Positions 22,794-34,861 of a stretch of 64,000 nucleotides of DNA are shown here, in pieces (position 1 is the first letter of the stretch; each line of letters begins with the position of its first letter). The notes beneath the pieces were generated by a model. The model did not search any database. It saw nothing but the letters and a program-made list of their open reading frames with translations, and was not told where the DNA came from. The DNA comes from Augochlora pura (taxonomy: Eukaryota; Arthropoda; Insecta; Hymenoptera; Halictidae), in NCBI RefSeq assembly GCF_028453695.1, contig NC_135775.1, positions 10,990,046 to 11,054,045 of the forward strand, written 5' to 3'. The translations under genes were made by a program, and so were the position numbers.

Positions 22794-24728
22794 TACTTTT
22801 TTATCCTATACAAAAATACTCATGGGCTATTAATTTTTGGTTGAAGTATATATAGAGTAATTAAAATTGAAAACACTACTTTTCAGTACTATTATGCAAA
22901 ATAAAACATAATAAATGAGAATATTACTTTAAATTCAACTATGATATTCCATTACATGTTCAGTTGTACAGAATTTTACCAAAAATGCTTTGTAATTAAT
23001 GATAGATATTTTTGAAATAACAGTTCTTTTAACTTGTAAAAATTAATAAAATATTATCTTATTTCATAGTTATTCATTAAGTATTCTTAGCAAATATATT
23101 AATTTTATTAATATATACGATGGATTGTATTTCTTGTATGAACGTTTGTTCCATTTTAAACGAGATCATAATATATGTAGGTAGTAATTACGTACAAAAT
23201 TTATTATACCAAATATTTTTCATGGTAATTACTTTTTTACGTTTCAAGTTTCTCTGTAGCTTGACAAAAAATTCAATGATATTAGATTATTATAAAAGTG
23301 CAACACATATATACCTATTTTACTTTATCTTACTACGTTTTGTAGTTAATTTTCATGATGTCTTTTTTAAACGTATTTCACTTGCATGTAAGTTTATATT
23401 TTTCGTTTCTAACACGACATTTATTTTCATTATATAAATATTGTCAACTTCAAAATGCTAAATAAACAAAATGCAAAATCTTAGAATATTTTAAGAAAAT
23501 GATTTTTATAAGTTAAACACATAACATAATAACTTTAATACGAAAACCAAATTAATGAAGAAAATTTAATACTAAACAAAGATTAACTATGTATGTTTTT
23601 ACTATTTACATGCACACTTGAATTAAACAGCTTTGTTTTATTATATATGATAAAAATAGGAATTTTAATAGCTACCAAATCAAACTTTAGGCAAATACAA
23701 AGCATATATTGATGTAGTAAAATTAATATAGTTTTATAGATGATTGTTATAATTTTTTATACCGTAACAGTTAACGAATTTAATGGTGTTATGTAGGCAA
23801 TATTAACATGTAGGATTTTTATATTAAATTCACTTTACTGATAATTAATTTAAGCACATGTTACAAACTCATGCTTTATGGGAAGGTTACAAAAGTGTTG
23901 CATATCTTTTGTTTTAACAACAACATTAGTAACATAATTGTTATGTATAAAAATTAAGTTAATATCAGCATTTTATTAATGGAGAAATATTATTTGATAT
24001 AAATATCACTCACATCAAGCACATTCATAGAAAGGTGCTGATAAGAAGAATAATACTAAAAATAATGTTTAATTTACTATGGAATTAACAAAATATAATA
24101 TTAAACTTTTTCATTTGTCATATATCGCATAAATGAGTAGTTTCAAATTATTTCCAGAAATATAGTGATACATATAATTCATATGCTATGAATTGGAATC
24201 AAAGTTTTTGTTAAGAATACGGTACAAAAATGTAGTAAATAATAAGTGTATTTCTTTTTAATATATTGATAAATACTTTATGACTAATATTAAATCAATA
24301 ATGGTTTAATAGTATAAGGGTGCAAATTAGGTGAAAAATAAGTAAAGAAAATATTAAAATATGCAATAGAAAATGTTCACAAGGAAAGTAAGAATATGAT
24401 CATTCATACTTCTTAATGCATTCTTATGTAAAGTATTATGTTGAAAATATACATATTGGTAATTAAGTTGTATGTGATTTTGTATTTTTGTTGTCAATGT
24501 TATTGTAAGTTCTAACTGGATTAACAAAAATCGTTACACAGGAAGCCTCTAACTTTCCTTAAGATCATAGATTAAGACCATTTAAATAATTCACACCATT
24601 CATTGTACCGTACTATTAAACATCATTAAATCATCTAAGTCAATAATAATCAATGTCCTGATCTTCTATTTGATTACACAGTTTTATGATCCATGAAAAT
24701 AAAAGGAAGATGAATCATCTTATAGGTA
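22794..24728. other. Convergent 3' region between Sec10 and PRMT1
   Basis: About 1.9 kb of very AT-rich DNA holding the two 3' UTRs. A 105-residue open frame at 23120-23437 is hydrophobic and of AT-driven composition, so I do not call it a gene. No RNA gene or repeat structure was seen. Confidence 0.5.
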
Positions 24729-26669
24729 TCAGCGCATACGATAAGTATTAGTTTCATGTACTTGGCACAATTCCCCTTTAAAGTCTAGTTCAATGCTGAA
24801 ATCCAGATCTCTGTAGTTCCTTGCGTTAGGCTTCATTGAAAAGACACCATATATTTCTTCTCCTTTCTTGACGGTCATATATTCATCGAAGTAGAACACA
24901 GTTTGTTTCCAGTGTGTGTATTGTACTTCTGGCGCTGTACTGAATCCAATACGTTTGTGGCACTTGGTGAATTCGATGTTGAAGAATGTAACTAGTGCTT
25001 GTACATAATCGTTTCTACGAACTTGTAGAGTAAACGGGGAAGAGAACTCCAAATCAGCCTTTGTTACTGTATATAAGTCAACTTCCTTGATTAGACATGC
25101 ATTTGTAACAACTTGTTTCGGATCTACAACATCCACTAGAGGTTCGCTAATTGCTACTTTTCTTATACTACTCATATCAAATCCATACACATCGTCCCAC
25201 CAATTTATTTTTTCGTCTTTATATTGTCTGTCTTCAATGCCGCAAATAAATAATGTTGCTTTGTCAGGGAATAACATTCCATCTTCACGAAGCCACTTGT
25301 CTCTGGCAAAAAGCACTGTATCTAACATTGATTCATAAAACAAGCAATAACCCATCCATTCAGAGATGATTATATCAACCTTTTCTATGCCATCTGGCAA
25401 TGAAACCTCTTCAACTTTTCCTTTAAGTATTGTTATTACATTTGACAATTGATTTGCTTCTACGATCTTCTCTGCATATTCAACAATATTAGAACACTCT
25501 ATACCAATAACTCTTGCTGCTCCAGCTTTAGCAGCAAACATTGAAAGAATACCAGTTCCACAACCAATATCAAGAACGGTTTTTCCCTTAAAAAGATGTT
25601 TATTATGATACATGGAATTTCGATAAGTCACTGTGCGCACTTCATCCTTTAGCATTTCTTCATGTATTCCATAGTGAGCATACGAATCAAAATAATAATC
25701 TCTAGACGTCATGTCTTCCACAGAAACAGATTCTTTACAGGAGGATGGCATGGTATCTTTGTTCGATGCAGGAGTAGTAGTCTCTGATACTTCCATAGAT
25801 TCCATTTTTGATGTCTGTAACAGTGTATTTACCAAAATATATTAATAATACATTAGTTATAAGTCATATAAAAGGCTACCTATGCTATGATTGGAGAATG
25901 GCAATAAAATCAAACTATATTTAAATTATGTATTTAAAAATTATTATTATTAATAAAAAAGATATTTATATAATAAAATACAGAGAATAACTGTTTTATA
26001 TACCCGTGAAAAAAACCTACAGTTATCTACAAACACGTGACGTATAATTATTATCTCAAACTAAGAGATATAATTCTTTCTGCATCTAAATGTAAGAAGA
26101 ATTATTACAAAACATTATTTACAATGTTATTCATCGGTTATGGAAAATACTAATTATCGGAGTATTCGTAGAAAGACGGTATTTTACGCCGACACTGGTA
26201 TACACGTGCCCGCCAAAACGAATGGCGTCTGTTTAAGATCGAATGACCAGTTGAGATTTCTCACACTCACACACATTTCTCTATTACCGTGTGAGATTAG
26301 ACTCTACATATTCAATGTAACTACATTTTTCCGTGATAATGTCAACAAATAATTTATTATACTCTAAGTCCATTTTCAAAAAACAAATCATAGAAAAATA
26401 AGGAATATCTAACTGAACTGATCAATCTATTTCCCAAGATTCTAAAGCATAATGAAAACTATTATGACAAACGACATTCTAACATTTCTGTTTCTCGCGA
26501 ATTCACGTGGTATCGTCTATTATTAACGCTAATATCAATACATTATAAATCATATGTAGATATCGTTTCTCTCTATTTCTCAAGATACTTCACTAAAACT
26601 TACCGAAGTTTCGGCTGTGCACATGCCACTCTGGTTGATTTCTACCGGCACTTCATTACTCGACGCCAT
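24729..26669 (-). CDS. Art1: Protein arginine methyltransferase 1
   Basis: Two exons, 26669-26604 (22 codons, MASSNEVPVEINQSGMCTAE...) and 25814-24729, joined by a 789-nt intron, give 383 residues. PRMT1 is the main type I enzyme making asymmetric dimethylarginine on histone H4 R3 and RNA-binding proteins, using S-adenosylmethionine. Visible landmarks are the SAM-binding motif VLDIGCGTG (about 102-110), the double-E loop SEWMGYCLFYESM (Glu about 174 and 183) and the THW loop (about 322-324), then the beta-barrel and a C-terminus ending NTYRMR. All catalytic residues are present. The start is chosen because the upstream exon fits a GTAAGT donor and phase 0. An internal ATG in exon 2 could give a shorter form. 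The gene is head to head with ARID4. Confidence 0.96.
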
Positions 26670-27432
26670 TTTGATCCGCGTCACAGCAGACGACCATAGA
26701 CAGGAGCGTATAAAGACACATGGCAAATTGGAAATACAATTCTGTCAACAAATGTCCTCTTCAGGATCTAAACAAATTCTCTTATCAATGAACTCTCTAT
26801 ATTCTGTTTATTATATACATGGAATTTGTTTATTATCCCTGCTCATTTGTGATTAGGATTGTTATTTCTCACAGAACAAAATATAAATTTATTGAACATA
26901 AATACCTTTTCTTTACATTATCTTAAATAACCAATTACATACATATGTATTAAATTCCTTAAAAACGAATATTTCAATCAATATCTAACAGTTTTCTTTT
27001 TATACCAAATTGTTTGACATTTAAATGTTTAATACATAATATATAAATTGATTTTTTTTTCGCGTGTGTATGTACAGCTTAAAAAAATGTTATTTATTAT
27101 ATATAAAAATATGTAATATCTTATTTCTATTTAAAGGTAACCCAAAGGTAATAATGCATGCTGTTATGATGATATAAAAATTATTTCTTTAATAGCTCCT
27201 TTATATATACAAAAACCTATTCAAATGTTATATATAATTGTTACTTCTTAGATTACGAACATCGTAATCAATCTCTTTATACATAGTAGAGAAATTATAT
27301 AACGTTCTTTACATACAGTACAACATACAATAATTTGACAAAACTATCGATTTTTAAGAAAAATTTTTATTTCGTGAACGATTGCTCACGTGAACCTTTG
27401 TCCTTTCCTCTTTTTTGTGAAATTACCACGTG
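26034..27432. promoter_or_regulatory. Cluster of five CACGTG E-boxes
   Basis: CACGTG occurs at 26034-26039, 26203-26208, 26504-26509, 27387-27392 and 27427-27432. The first three lie in PRMT1 intron 1 and the last two in the PRMT1-ARID4 intergenic DNA. The site at 27386-27393 is the full palindrome TCACGTGA, favoured by MITF/TFE, USF and related bHLH-zip factors. Reading the rest of the window I saw only about three more copies (near 41546, 54659 and 58153), so the clustering is marked. Function is inferred only. Confidence 0.6.
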
Positions 27433-28004
27433 AGACATTCACATGGGATTTAAAATGATAGTGTTTGAATGTTTCTTGTTCGTACGAAGACTGTACTCAC
27501 TTCTTCCATGAATGTCCTAGAAGAACCACCTGAATTGTCATATTAAGAACGACGTTGATACGTTCCTGTGGTATGCGCAGTGCGGTTTCTTTACACTTTC
27601 AATTTATAAGCGAAAAAGATATTCATTTATTTCGAATTTGTAGTGAAAAATCGTGTTTCATTTACGAGACTCTGCATTTACGAAAATTATTTATAATTCA
27701 ACTACAATACGATATCTTTAATTTCGTATCTTCATTCGGTTGTTTTCAGAGAGTGCAAAGACATCGCCCAATAGGAGTCGAGTGGCTAGCTGACAAGTTG
27801 CGTCGGGGTGGAAATGGGCAGGGAACAGGAGCTTGTACGCATTCGGGCCGTGAAGTGTTGGTTTCGCGAAGGGGGTCAACCGCAGTGTCTACGTGCTCTT
27901 TCTCGTGTTATTGCCTTCAACGAAATAATAGAAACTCGATTTTAATGTATCGTGCGTGCCAGTGTCTTAAGATCATTTATATGAGGATCGTGGAGCGTTA
28001 GAAG
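26670..28004. other. Divergent promoter region of PRMT1 and ARID4
   Basis: 1.3 kb between two divergent start codons. Besides two of the E-boxes it has TATCGAT at 27345-27351, close to the DRE core of insect housekeeping promoters. GC content rises from about 27730 to 28000, which probably marks the ARID4 5' UTR exon. An open frame at 27555-28001 has no recognisable product. Confidence 0.5.
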
Positions 28005-28072
28005 ATGCTGGTAAGAAAACAGGCGGGAGAAAAGTTGACGTAGAAACAAGTGCGCAAAGATTGTATACCTGA

Positions 28073-28111
<39 letters not shown>

Positions 28112-31100
28112 TCCTCTCACTCATACCTTTTTTTCTTTCTTTTTTGTCGTGTATATCAAAAAATCAAAAACCATGTTTCTGTTCTGTAGTTACGACGTTT
28201 TCGCGTTATTTTCTTCGGACTAACATCTTGCCTAAAGAATCTTCGAGGTTACAACTATTACCCGATGTTTCAGAAATCGGCAGGCTGTCATGAACGTAGC
28301 GGACTCCGTTTTGAAAACGTGGTTAAGATGTCAAAGTATGAGCCTTATTATAATGAAACATCTCTTTGAGAACGTTCTTATTTATCCTGGGGAATTTTTG
28401 ATCCAGGAATAATCTCTTCTACTGGCAAGACATGATCGTCTACATAAACAATAACTCATCACAGCAAGGCAGCTGGCGTTTTTATAGCACTTGTATTTTC
28501 GTTAATATCAGTTAAACGGAGCTCCAATATACTTTTATGATGGTGAACAATAATTTGTCAGATTCTGATAAGAAATTGAAAGGAAGAATAATAAAGAAAA
28601 TATTTTAAATTTAATATCGCGTTCGCATTGCTCTTGTTTTCAGAACATTTTTTTATATTTTTTGATATAAGTTACACAATTGAAAAATTTCATATTAGTG
28701 TAAAACTTTTCCTCAAGATAGAAGTGAATTTATAATTCTTATATGGAAGTATATTTAAAAGAAAAACTATTTAATATAGATCAGATATTTTTTGTTATAG
28801 GGTGACGATCCACCGTACCTATCAGTGGGTACGGAGGTTAGTGCTAAATACAAGGGTGCCTTCTGTGAAGCGAAAATAAGAAAAGTGGTACGATCAGTAA
28901 AATGCAGAGTATCTTATAAACAAGGTTTGGGTACTGCAACTGTAGCTGATGACCAGATAAAAGGAACTTTAAGAGTAGGTGCATCTGTGGAAGCTAGACA
29001 TGGTGATAAAAAAGAATTTGTGGAAGCCACAATTACCAAAATCCAAGATTGCAGTCAATATACTGTAGTTTTTGATGATGGAGATATCACAACATTAAGA
29101 AGAACTGCACTATGTTTGAAGAGTGGACGGCATTTTGCAGAGAGTGAAACTTTAGATCAACTTCCTTTAACACATCCAGAACATTTTGGTAATCCAGTAA
29201 TTGGAGGTAGAAGAGGACGGCGGTCTAGACAAGCTCAGTGAGTGTTGTGATGTTATATAAGCTGTATTGTTCCATAAAATAGAACATCTGTAATTATAAT
29301 GTTAACTAAAATTATAGAGATGAAAGCAGTGATGATGAAGACAGTCCTCCACGAGGAACTCGTGACTCAGGTTCTAGTGGAACAGGGAAAGAAGGTATGG
29401 AGACAGAACCAGAGATTGGACGAGTTGTATGTGTGGAACTTGGAGATAAAAAGAAAAAGGATAACTGGTTCCCTGGGTTAGTGGTTGCACCAACTGCTCA
29501 AGACACAGTAAGAATTCGAGTGAGAGACGACTATCTTGTGCGGTCATTCAAAGATGCACGATAGTAAGTTGTAATATCGTTTAAATTTGAATCAATTTTG
29601 TACAACTATAATATGTTCAAGTTATTTCAGTGTTTATATTTGATTGAATTCTTATGATTTCAGTTTAATGAATATGAATAGACAGATAATCTTTGAAATA
29701 TAATTATATATTAATATTCATTTATTCTCTATCATATTATTACATCTTTCTTTGCACACTCAGTTATACAGTTCCAAAGAAAGAGGCCACTGAATTCACA
29801 AAAGAACTTGTCAACAAAGTTGAGAATAGCACGTTGAAGGTTGCAGTAGAAAAGGCGCTGCTATTTTTAGAGAAGAATGAGTTGCCTCCTCATTGGGATA
29901 GGGATTCTCTTTTTGGACATTCTGTGTCAAGTGGAAATAGTGACTCTGATGGAGAACTTGACTCAGATGTAAGATATTTTTGATATCTATGATGGTAAAT
30001 AAATTCCAGTTATTATACTTGTTACCTGTAATTATATTGTATTTTTCAGAGTTCAGATGACGAACCACGTGAAGAAAAAGATCATTTTGTGGCACAACTA
30101 TATAAATTTATGGATGATCGTGGAACACCTATTAATAATTGTCCAATGATCGGATCTGAAGATATAGACTTGTATAGGTTATTTCGAGCTGTTTACAAAT
30201 TGGGCGGTTATAATCGCGTAACGAATCAAAACCAATGGAAACTGATAACACGCCGTCTAAGCTTTACAATGCAAAATTCTCCATCCACGCACAATTTGGT
30301 TAAACAGGCCTACAAAAAGTTTCTGCATTCGTTTGAAGATTTTTACAGAAAATTAGGTTGCACCATGGTCAATCATCCAAGAGGTACTATACGGAAACAA
30401 CGTCCTGGTAGAAGTCTTATTAGAGATAAAGACAGAAATACACCTGTACCGCCACAGGTAACTGTGTCCAAGAACGAAAAAGAAGAGGATGACAAGAAAG
30501 TGATAGAAGATGAGAAAAAGGAGAAAAAAGAAGTAAAAAAGGAACAAGTGAAAGAGGAAGAGATCAAAATAAAGAAGAAGGATGAGTTTGAGGAAAGTGG
30601 CAGTGGACAGGAAAGTGATGTCAATGTGGAAGGCGAAGCAGAATCATCTAGTAGTGAAAAGTCTCAAAAAATTTCAACACCGTTGACGTTACAAAATAGA
30701 GGTAAATCTAAAACTAAAGAAGAGTCAAAGAAAAAGGTAATAGAGAAGAAAAAAAACGAGCCTAAAAAGCAAGAGAAAAAAGATGACAAAGCGAAAGAAG
30801 AGGATGCTGCTAAAACACGATCTAAATCCAAAGATGATACTGTTAAAAAAACGTCTTCTGAGACTAGGGAAACAAGAACTCCATCTAGGGAATCAGAAAA
30901 AAAAACATTGACGAAACAGAGGCGTCTAACTGATGAAGAATTGAAAAGACGAGGGAGAAAGCGTAAGGAGTATGAGGTTGAGAAGTCGCGTTCTGACGAA
31001 CAATTAACAGAATCTGCACCTTGTTACAAAGGACCTGTAGGATTAGGAGACCGATTAAAGGTATATTACGGACCTACTCATGAATCAAAAGTTACGTATG

Positions 31101-34100
31101 AAGCCAAGGTTATTGATATGGAGAGAGATGGTACTGAACCAATGTATCTTGTACATTATACCGGATGGAACACGAGATATGACGAATGGATCAAAGCTTC
31201 AAGAATAGCGCAAAACTTTACGCAAGCACAGGATAGAGTTAAACGTGTTAAAGCTAATTCACGACCACAAACTCCCAGCACGAATTTATCTAATAATGTA
31301 AACAAGTCGTCGAAAATTGTGTCCAGCACAAGTTCAAATGTGTCTCAAAGTCGTCGTCGAGCACAAAGTGTAGCCCCAACGACGACAATTTTCTCCTCGA
31401 TTGCAGTGAAGGAGGTAAAAAAAGAAGACAAAGAAAAAGATAAGGAAACGTCTCAGCCGGTTAGGTCTACGACTCCACTATCTGTCACAAGTTCTAGCTC
31501 CAGAACTAAGAGTCCAGCGACTCCGGCAAATAGTCGTCATACACGAATAACGAGAAACAATGATGTACCTGGTATAGAACACAGACGGCGCACGAGAAGG
31601 ACATCTGGACATACAGACATATCAGTTGCGTCGGAAACTGAAGACAGCGAGACATATGATTCTGACGTCACAGAACCAGAACAAACAAGAACCAAATCCA
31701 AAGGTGCAGAAGATAGGAAGCGTAGAGACGCGAAATGTAGAGCCGAGGATAGAATAAAACCTGAGGAAACTAGTGATGGCGAGGAAGATAAAGATAATTT
31801 GGAGGAACCACGCAGAGGTAGACGTTTGAGAAGAACAGTTGGAAAATCGCATGGTATAAAATCGGAACCCGATAGCGATGAAGAACAGCCTAAAGGTCGT
31901 GATTTCGATTTAAATCAAATACGATCGGAACTGAAAGGTTTCGACAAGGCAGTGAAATTAGAACTTGTTAGAGTTGAACCTGATCCAGAGGATGAAATAA
32001 AAATAGAAGAAAAAGAAAATGTAGTTCTAGTTTCACCGAAATTAGAAAAAACATTAGAACCTAAATTAGAAACTACTCCTGAGTCTAAAACAACAGAGAA
32101 TACAGAGGACATATATGAATTCAAAGAACCAGAACCATTTGAATTTGAAGTACGTAATAAACGAGATACCAGTGGAGAAAAAGATAAAGTGAAGAAGAGG
32201 GTATTTGAGGAAGAACCAAAAAGTCCCAAAAAGAAGCAGAAAATAATTGTATCACCAATTATAAAAGAAATTAAACCAGACATCGAGGATTCGAGGAAGA
32301 AAGCAAAGAAATTATTTAGTAAAAGGATTGATGATATTACAGAAAATCAGACTACTCACAAACCATTGCAATCTGCATCATCAAGTACATGTGAAGAAAC
32401 ATTTGATAAACTTTGCGAACCGCCAACTTTTAATCAAGTGAAAGCTGCGCCTATCGTCGAAGAAACAAGTAAAATAACGAATGGAATAGATTTGTTGTTT
32501 AGCGATTTACCTGGTGACGATGATGGTACACATGATGATTCAGAAGATCGATTAATAATATCAGAGGCAGAGGTTTCTGAAGCAGAACAAGAGAACTTAT
32601 TTACGTATCAGCAGGAAATGTTTTCTGCTAATGATATGAACGATTCGTTGGAATCATCTAAAGAAGATACAAGTTTACAGGTTGGAACTGTAGGGGAAGA
32701 AATGTCATCACCAGTTTTGAACAAGCCCGAGGTACCGGTAGAACAAAAGCCCAGTATTAAGATGTCCCCATTACATAGACAATCTCCAGAATTAAAATCG
32801 CTTGATACCAAATTACTGGACATCACATCTATCTCGTCTCCGATTGTAGCAGTTCCAGCACCAATTAGTGCAAGACTACCAGCTACATCTACAATAGAAG
32901 AGAAACTTTCGGCTGCAATGGCTTTTCGTAATAAAATAAAAGAAATTAAAAAAGAAGACGACGCTCCTGAAGTTATATGGAAACCGTCGAAGGAAATTCC
33001 CAAAAAGGTAGATATTATAATTGTACAAAATAATAAGGATGAGCAAAATCTACCTAAGTTAGATATTGAGACTAAAAATCGAGAAGAAGAAGATGTTACA
33101 ACAAATAACGAAGAACCGTCTAGAGAAATAATGCGAGTAGTCATTAAACAGAAGGAAGAGGAACTTCAACAATTGAAGTTGAAGAAAGAAGTGGAATTAA
33201 AGAAGTTTGTAGAAACAAAAACGGAACACAAGAAGGTACAGGAGACTAGCGAAGGTGTATGGAAACATATTGAGAATGAAGAATCGAAAAAAGTGGAAGA
33301 TGAATTTAAGGAACACGATTTTAAGGAGAAAGAGAAGGAAAAGCGCAAAAAGATAGTTACTCAAGATATTGTGGATTCTGCAGACAGTAGTGACTCTGAG
33401 CAGAGACTAATAATTGATAATGAAGAACCTCAAGATTCAAAAACACCATCGAATTTCGACGTAAAATTAAGAGCAGAATTAGATAGACTTCAAGATACAC
33501 AAGAAAGGTATTCAAAATTACAAATGCAAAAATCGACACAATTGAAGCATCAACAACAAGAATGCATCATCGAATGCAAACCAGAAAGTATATCTATAAC
33601 GAAAGCTGATGAGGAAGGTGAAACAATTAATTCTTTACTGTGCGAGGAAGAAATACCAGGTTCGCCCGCACCTGTATCTGAAACAATTGAACAAATAAAT
33701 GCTGGTCCGTCATGCTCTCCACCAAAGGTTGAAGCATCTGAAAGTAATATAGTACTCATGGAAATGCCTTTTGCAAGTGCTCCTACTTCAGGTCAAAGTA
33801 CGACCAGCAGTACTGTTGTTACTTTAAGTATGGCATTATCAAAAACAGTGGAAGCAACTGTTCCAGTTTCTTTACCAATGCAACCGAATCCTACTCTAGG
33901 TGTAAGGCAGCAACCACATCATCAACATTTGCCTGCATTGATGCCTGCTCAAAGACGAGAAAGTAATGAAGCAGCGCCTGTAATGGACAATACACCGCCA
34001 ACTACACCAGACTCTAGTATTTCCAACATCTCTGGTTCTCCAAGGGAAGAAAGAACAGGTGGTTCATCACCAATTTCTGAGGATAACTTGAAACTAAATC

Positions 34101-34861
34101 GTGATAGTTCTGAAGCAGATAATGATAGTGGTGGTAAAGGTCCTGCATTCAGTGAAGATGATACATTACCAAATACAGAAGGGAATACCGCAGATAGAAT
34201 ATTGAAGCCACCGGCAAAACGTTCTGTGGAGGAAACTCCATCTCCTAAAAAGCGTAAAAGAAGTAGAAAACATTCAGAATGTGATAAGAATACTTCCAAA
34301 AAAAGTGGAAGGCATAGTGGCAGACATGGTAGACATGGTGCTGGAAGTGATAGCGACGATACGAGTGAGGGTTCCAATCTATGTGGAGGTAACTCAGCAT
34401 CTACGAATCATACGAATATGGCCGCCACAGTGGCTGATCTTAGTAACTATTCTTCAAGATCACCACGTCCCACAAAATATAATTTCTATGTGGAATTAGG
34501 TAAAATATCCGTACATCTTATGTATTTTATTAAATCTTTTTCAATTGTAAATGTAATTATTTTTCGTTAAATTAATAGATCCTGAATTGGATGGAAGTCA
34601 AAGAATAGCTGTATTACAACAGAAATTAGCTGAATTGCGTAAAACCTATAATGCTGTAAAGGTTGAACTGGCTGCTATAGAAAGACGCAGAAAAAAATTA
34701 CGGAGAAGAGAACGGGAAGGTAATTATTATTTCATTGATTTCATGCAAATATTTAAAGATAAAGAATAACGAGTGATGTATAAATGTAAAAATTTACAAT
34801 AATGAATTTGTTTTCAGCTATAAAGGCAGCTAAAGCAGAAATGCAACAAGCCTGTTCGTGA
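28005..34861 (+). CDS. htk: ARID4A/B homologue (hat-trick), chromatin corepressor subunit
   Basis: Seven exons (28005-28010, 28801-29237, 29318-29563, 29764-29968, 30050-34499, 34579-34719, 34818-34861) close to 1842 residues. The first coding exon holds only Met-Leu; it then reads GDDPPYLSVGTEVSAKYKGA, exactly the ARID4 N-terminus. Domains in order: N-terminal Tudor-type region (about 1-130), RBB1NT region with NWFPGLVVAPTAQDTVRIRV (about 175-250), ARID DNA-binding domain with NCPMIG and LYRLFRAVYKLGGYNRV (about 310-395), and a chromo/Tudor-knot with YLVHYTGWNTRYDEWIK (about 625-700). A long charged disordered region follows, and then a C-terminal coiled coil (AVLQQKLAELRKTYNAV). ARID4 proteins bind Rb and the Sin3-HDAC complex. 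Exon 5 is 4450 nt. A splice-free read past 34499 would add about 23 residues and stop at 34570. Confidence 0.95.
28075..28108 (+). repeat. (TC)17 microsatellite in ARID4 intron 1
   Basis: A perfect TC run 65 nt after the first splice donor of ARID4. On the minus strand it is a GAGAG tract of the type bound in insects by GAGA factor or CLAMP. Binding here is inference. Confidence 0.9.

Noticed and set aside
23120..23437. 105-codon hydrophobic frame after Sec10
   Set aside because: AT-driven Phe/Ile/Leu/Tyr content, no known family, and it lies in a 3' flank.
27555..28001. 148-codon frame upstream of ARID4
   Set aside because: It overlaps the probable ARID4 5' UTR and promoter and has no recognisable protein features.
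32608..34377. Several minus-strand Ser-rich frames opposite ARID4 exon 5
   Set aside because: They are shadows of the Glu/Lys-rich coding strand.
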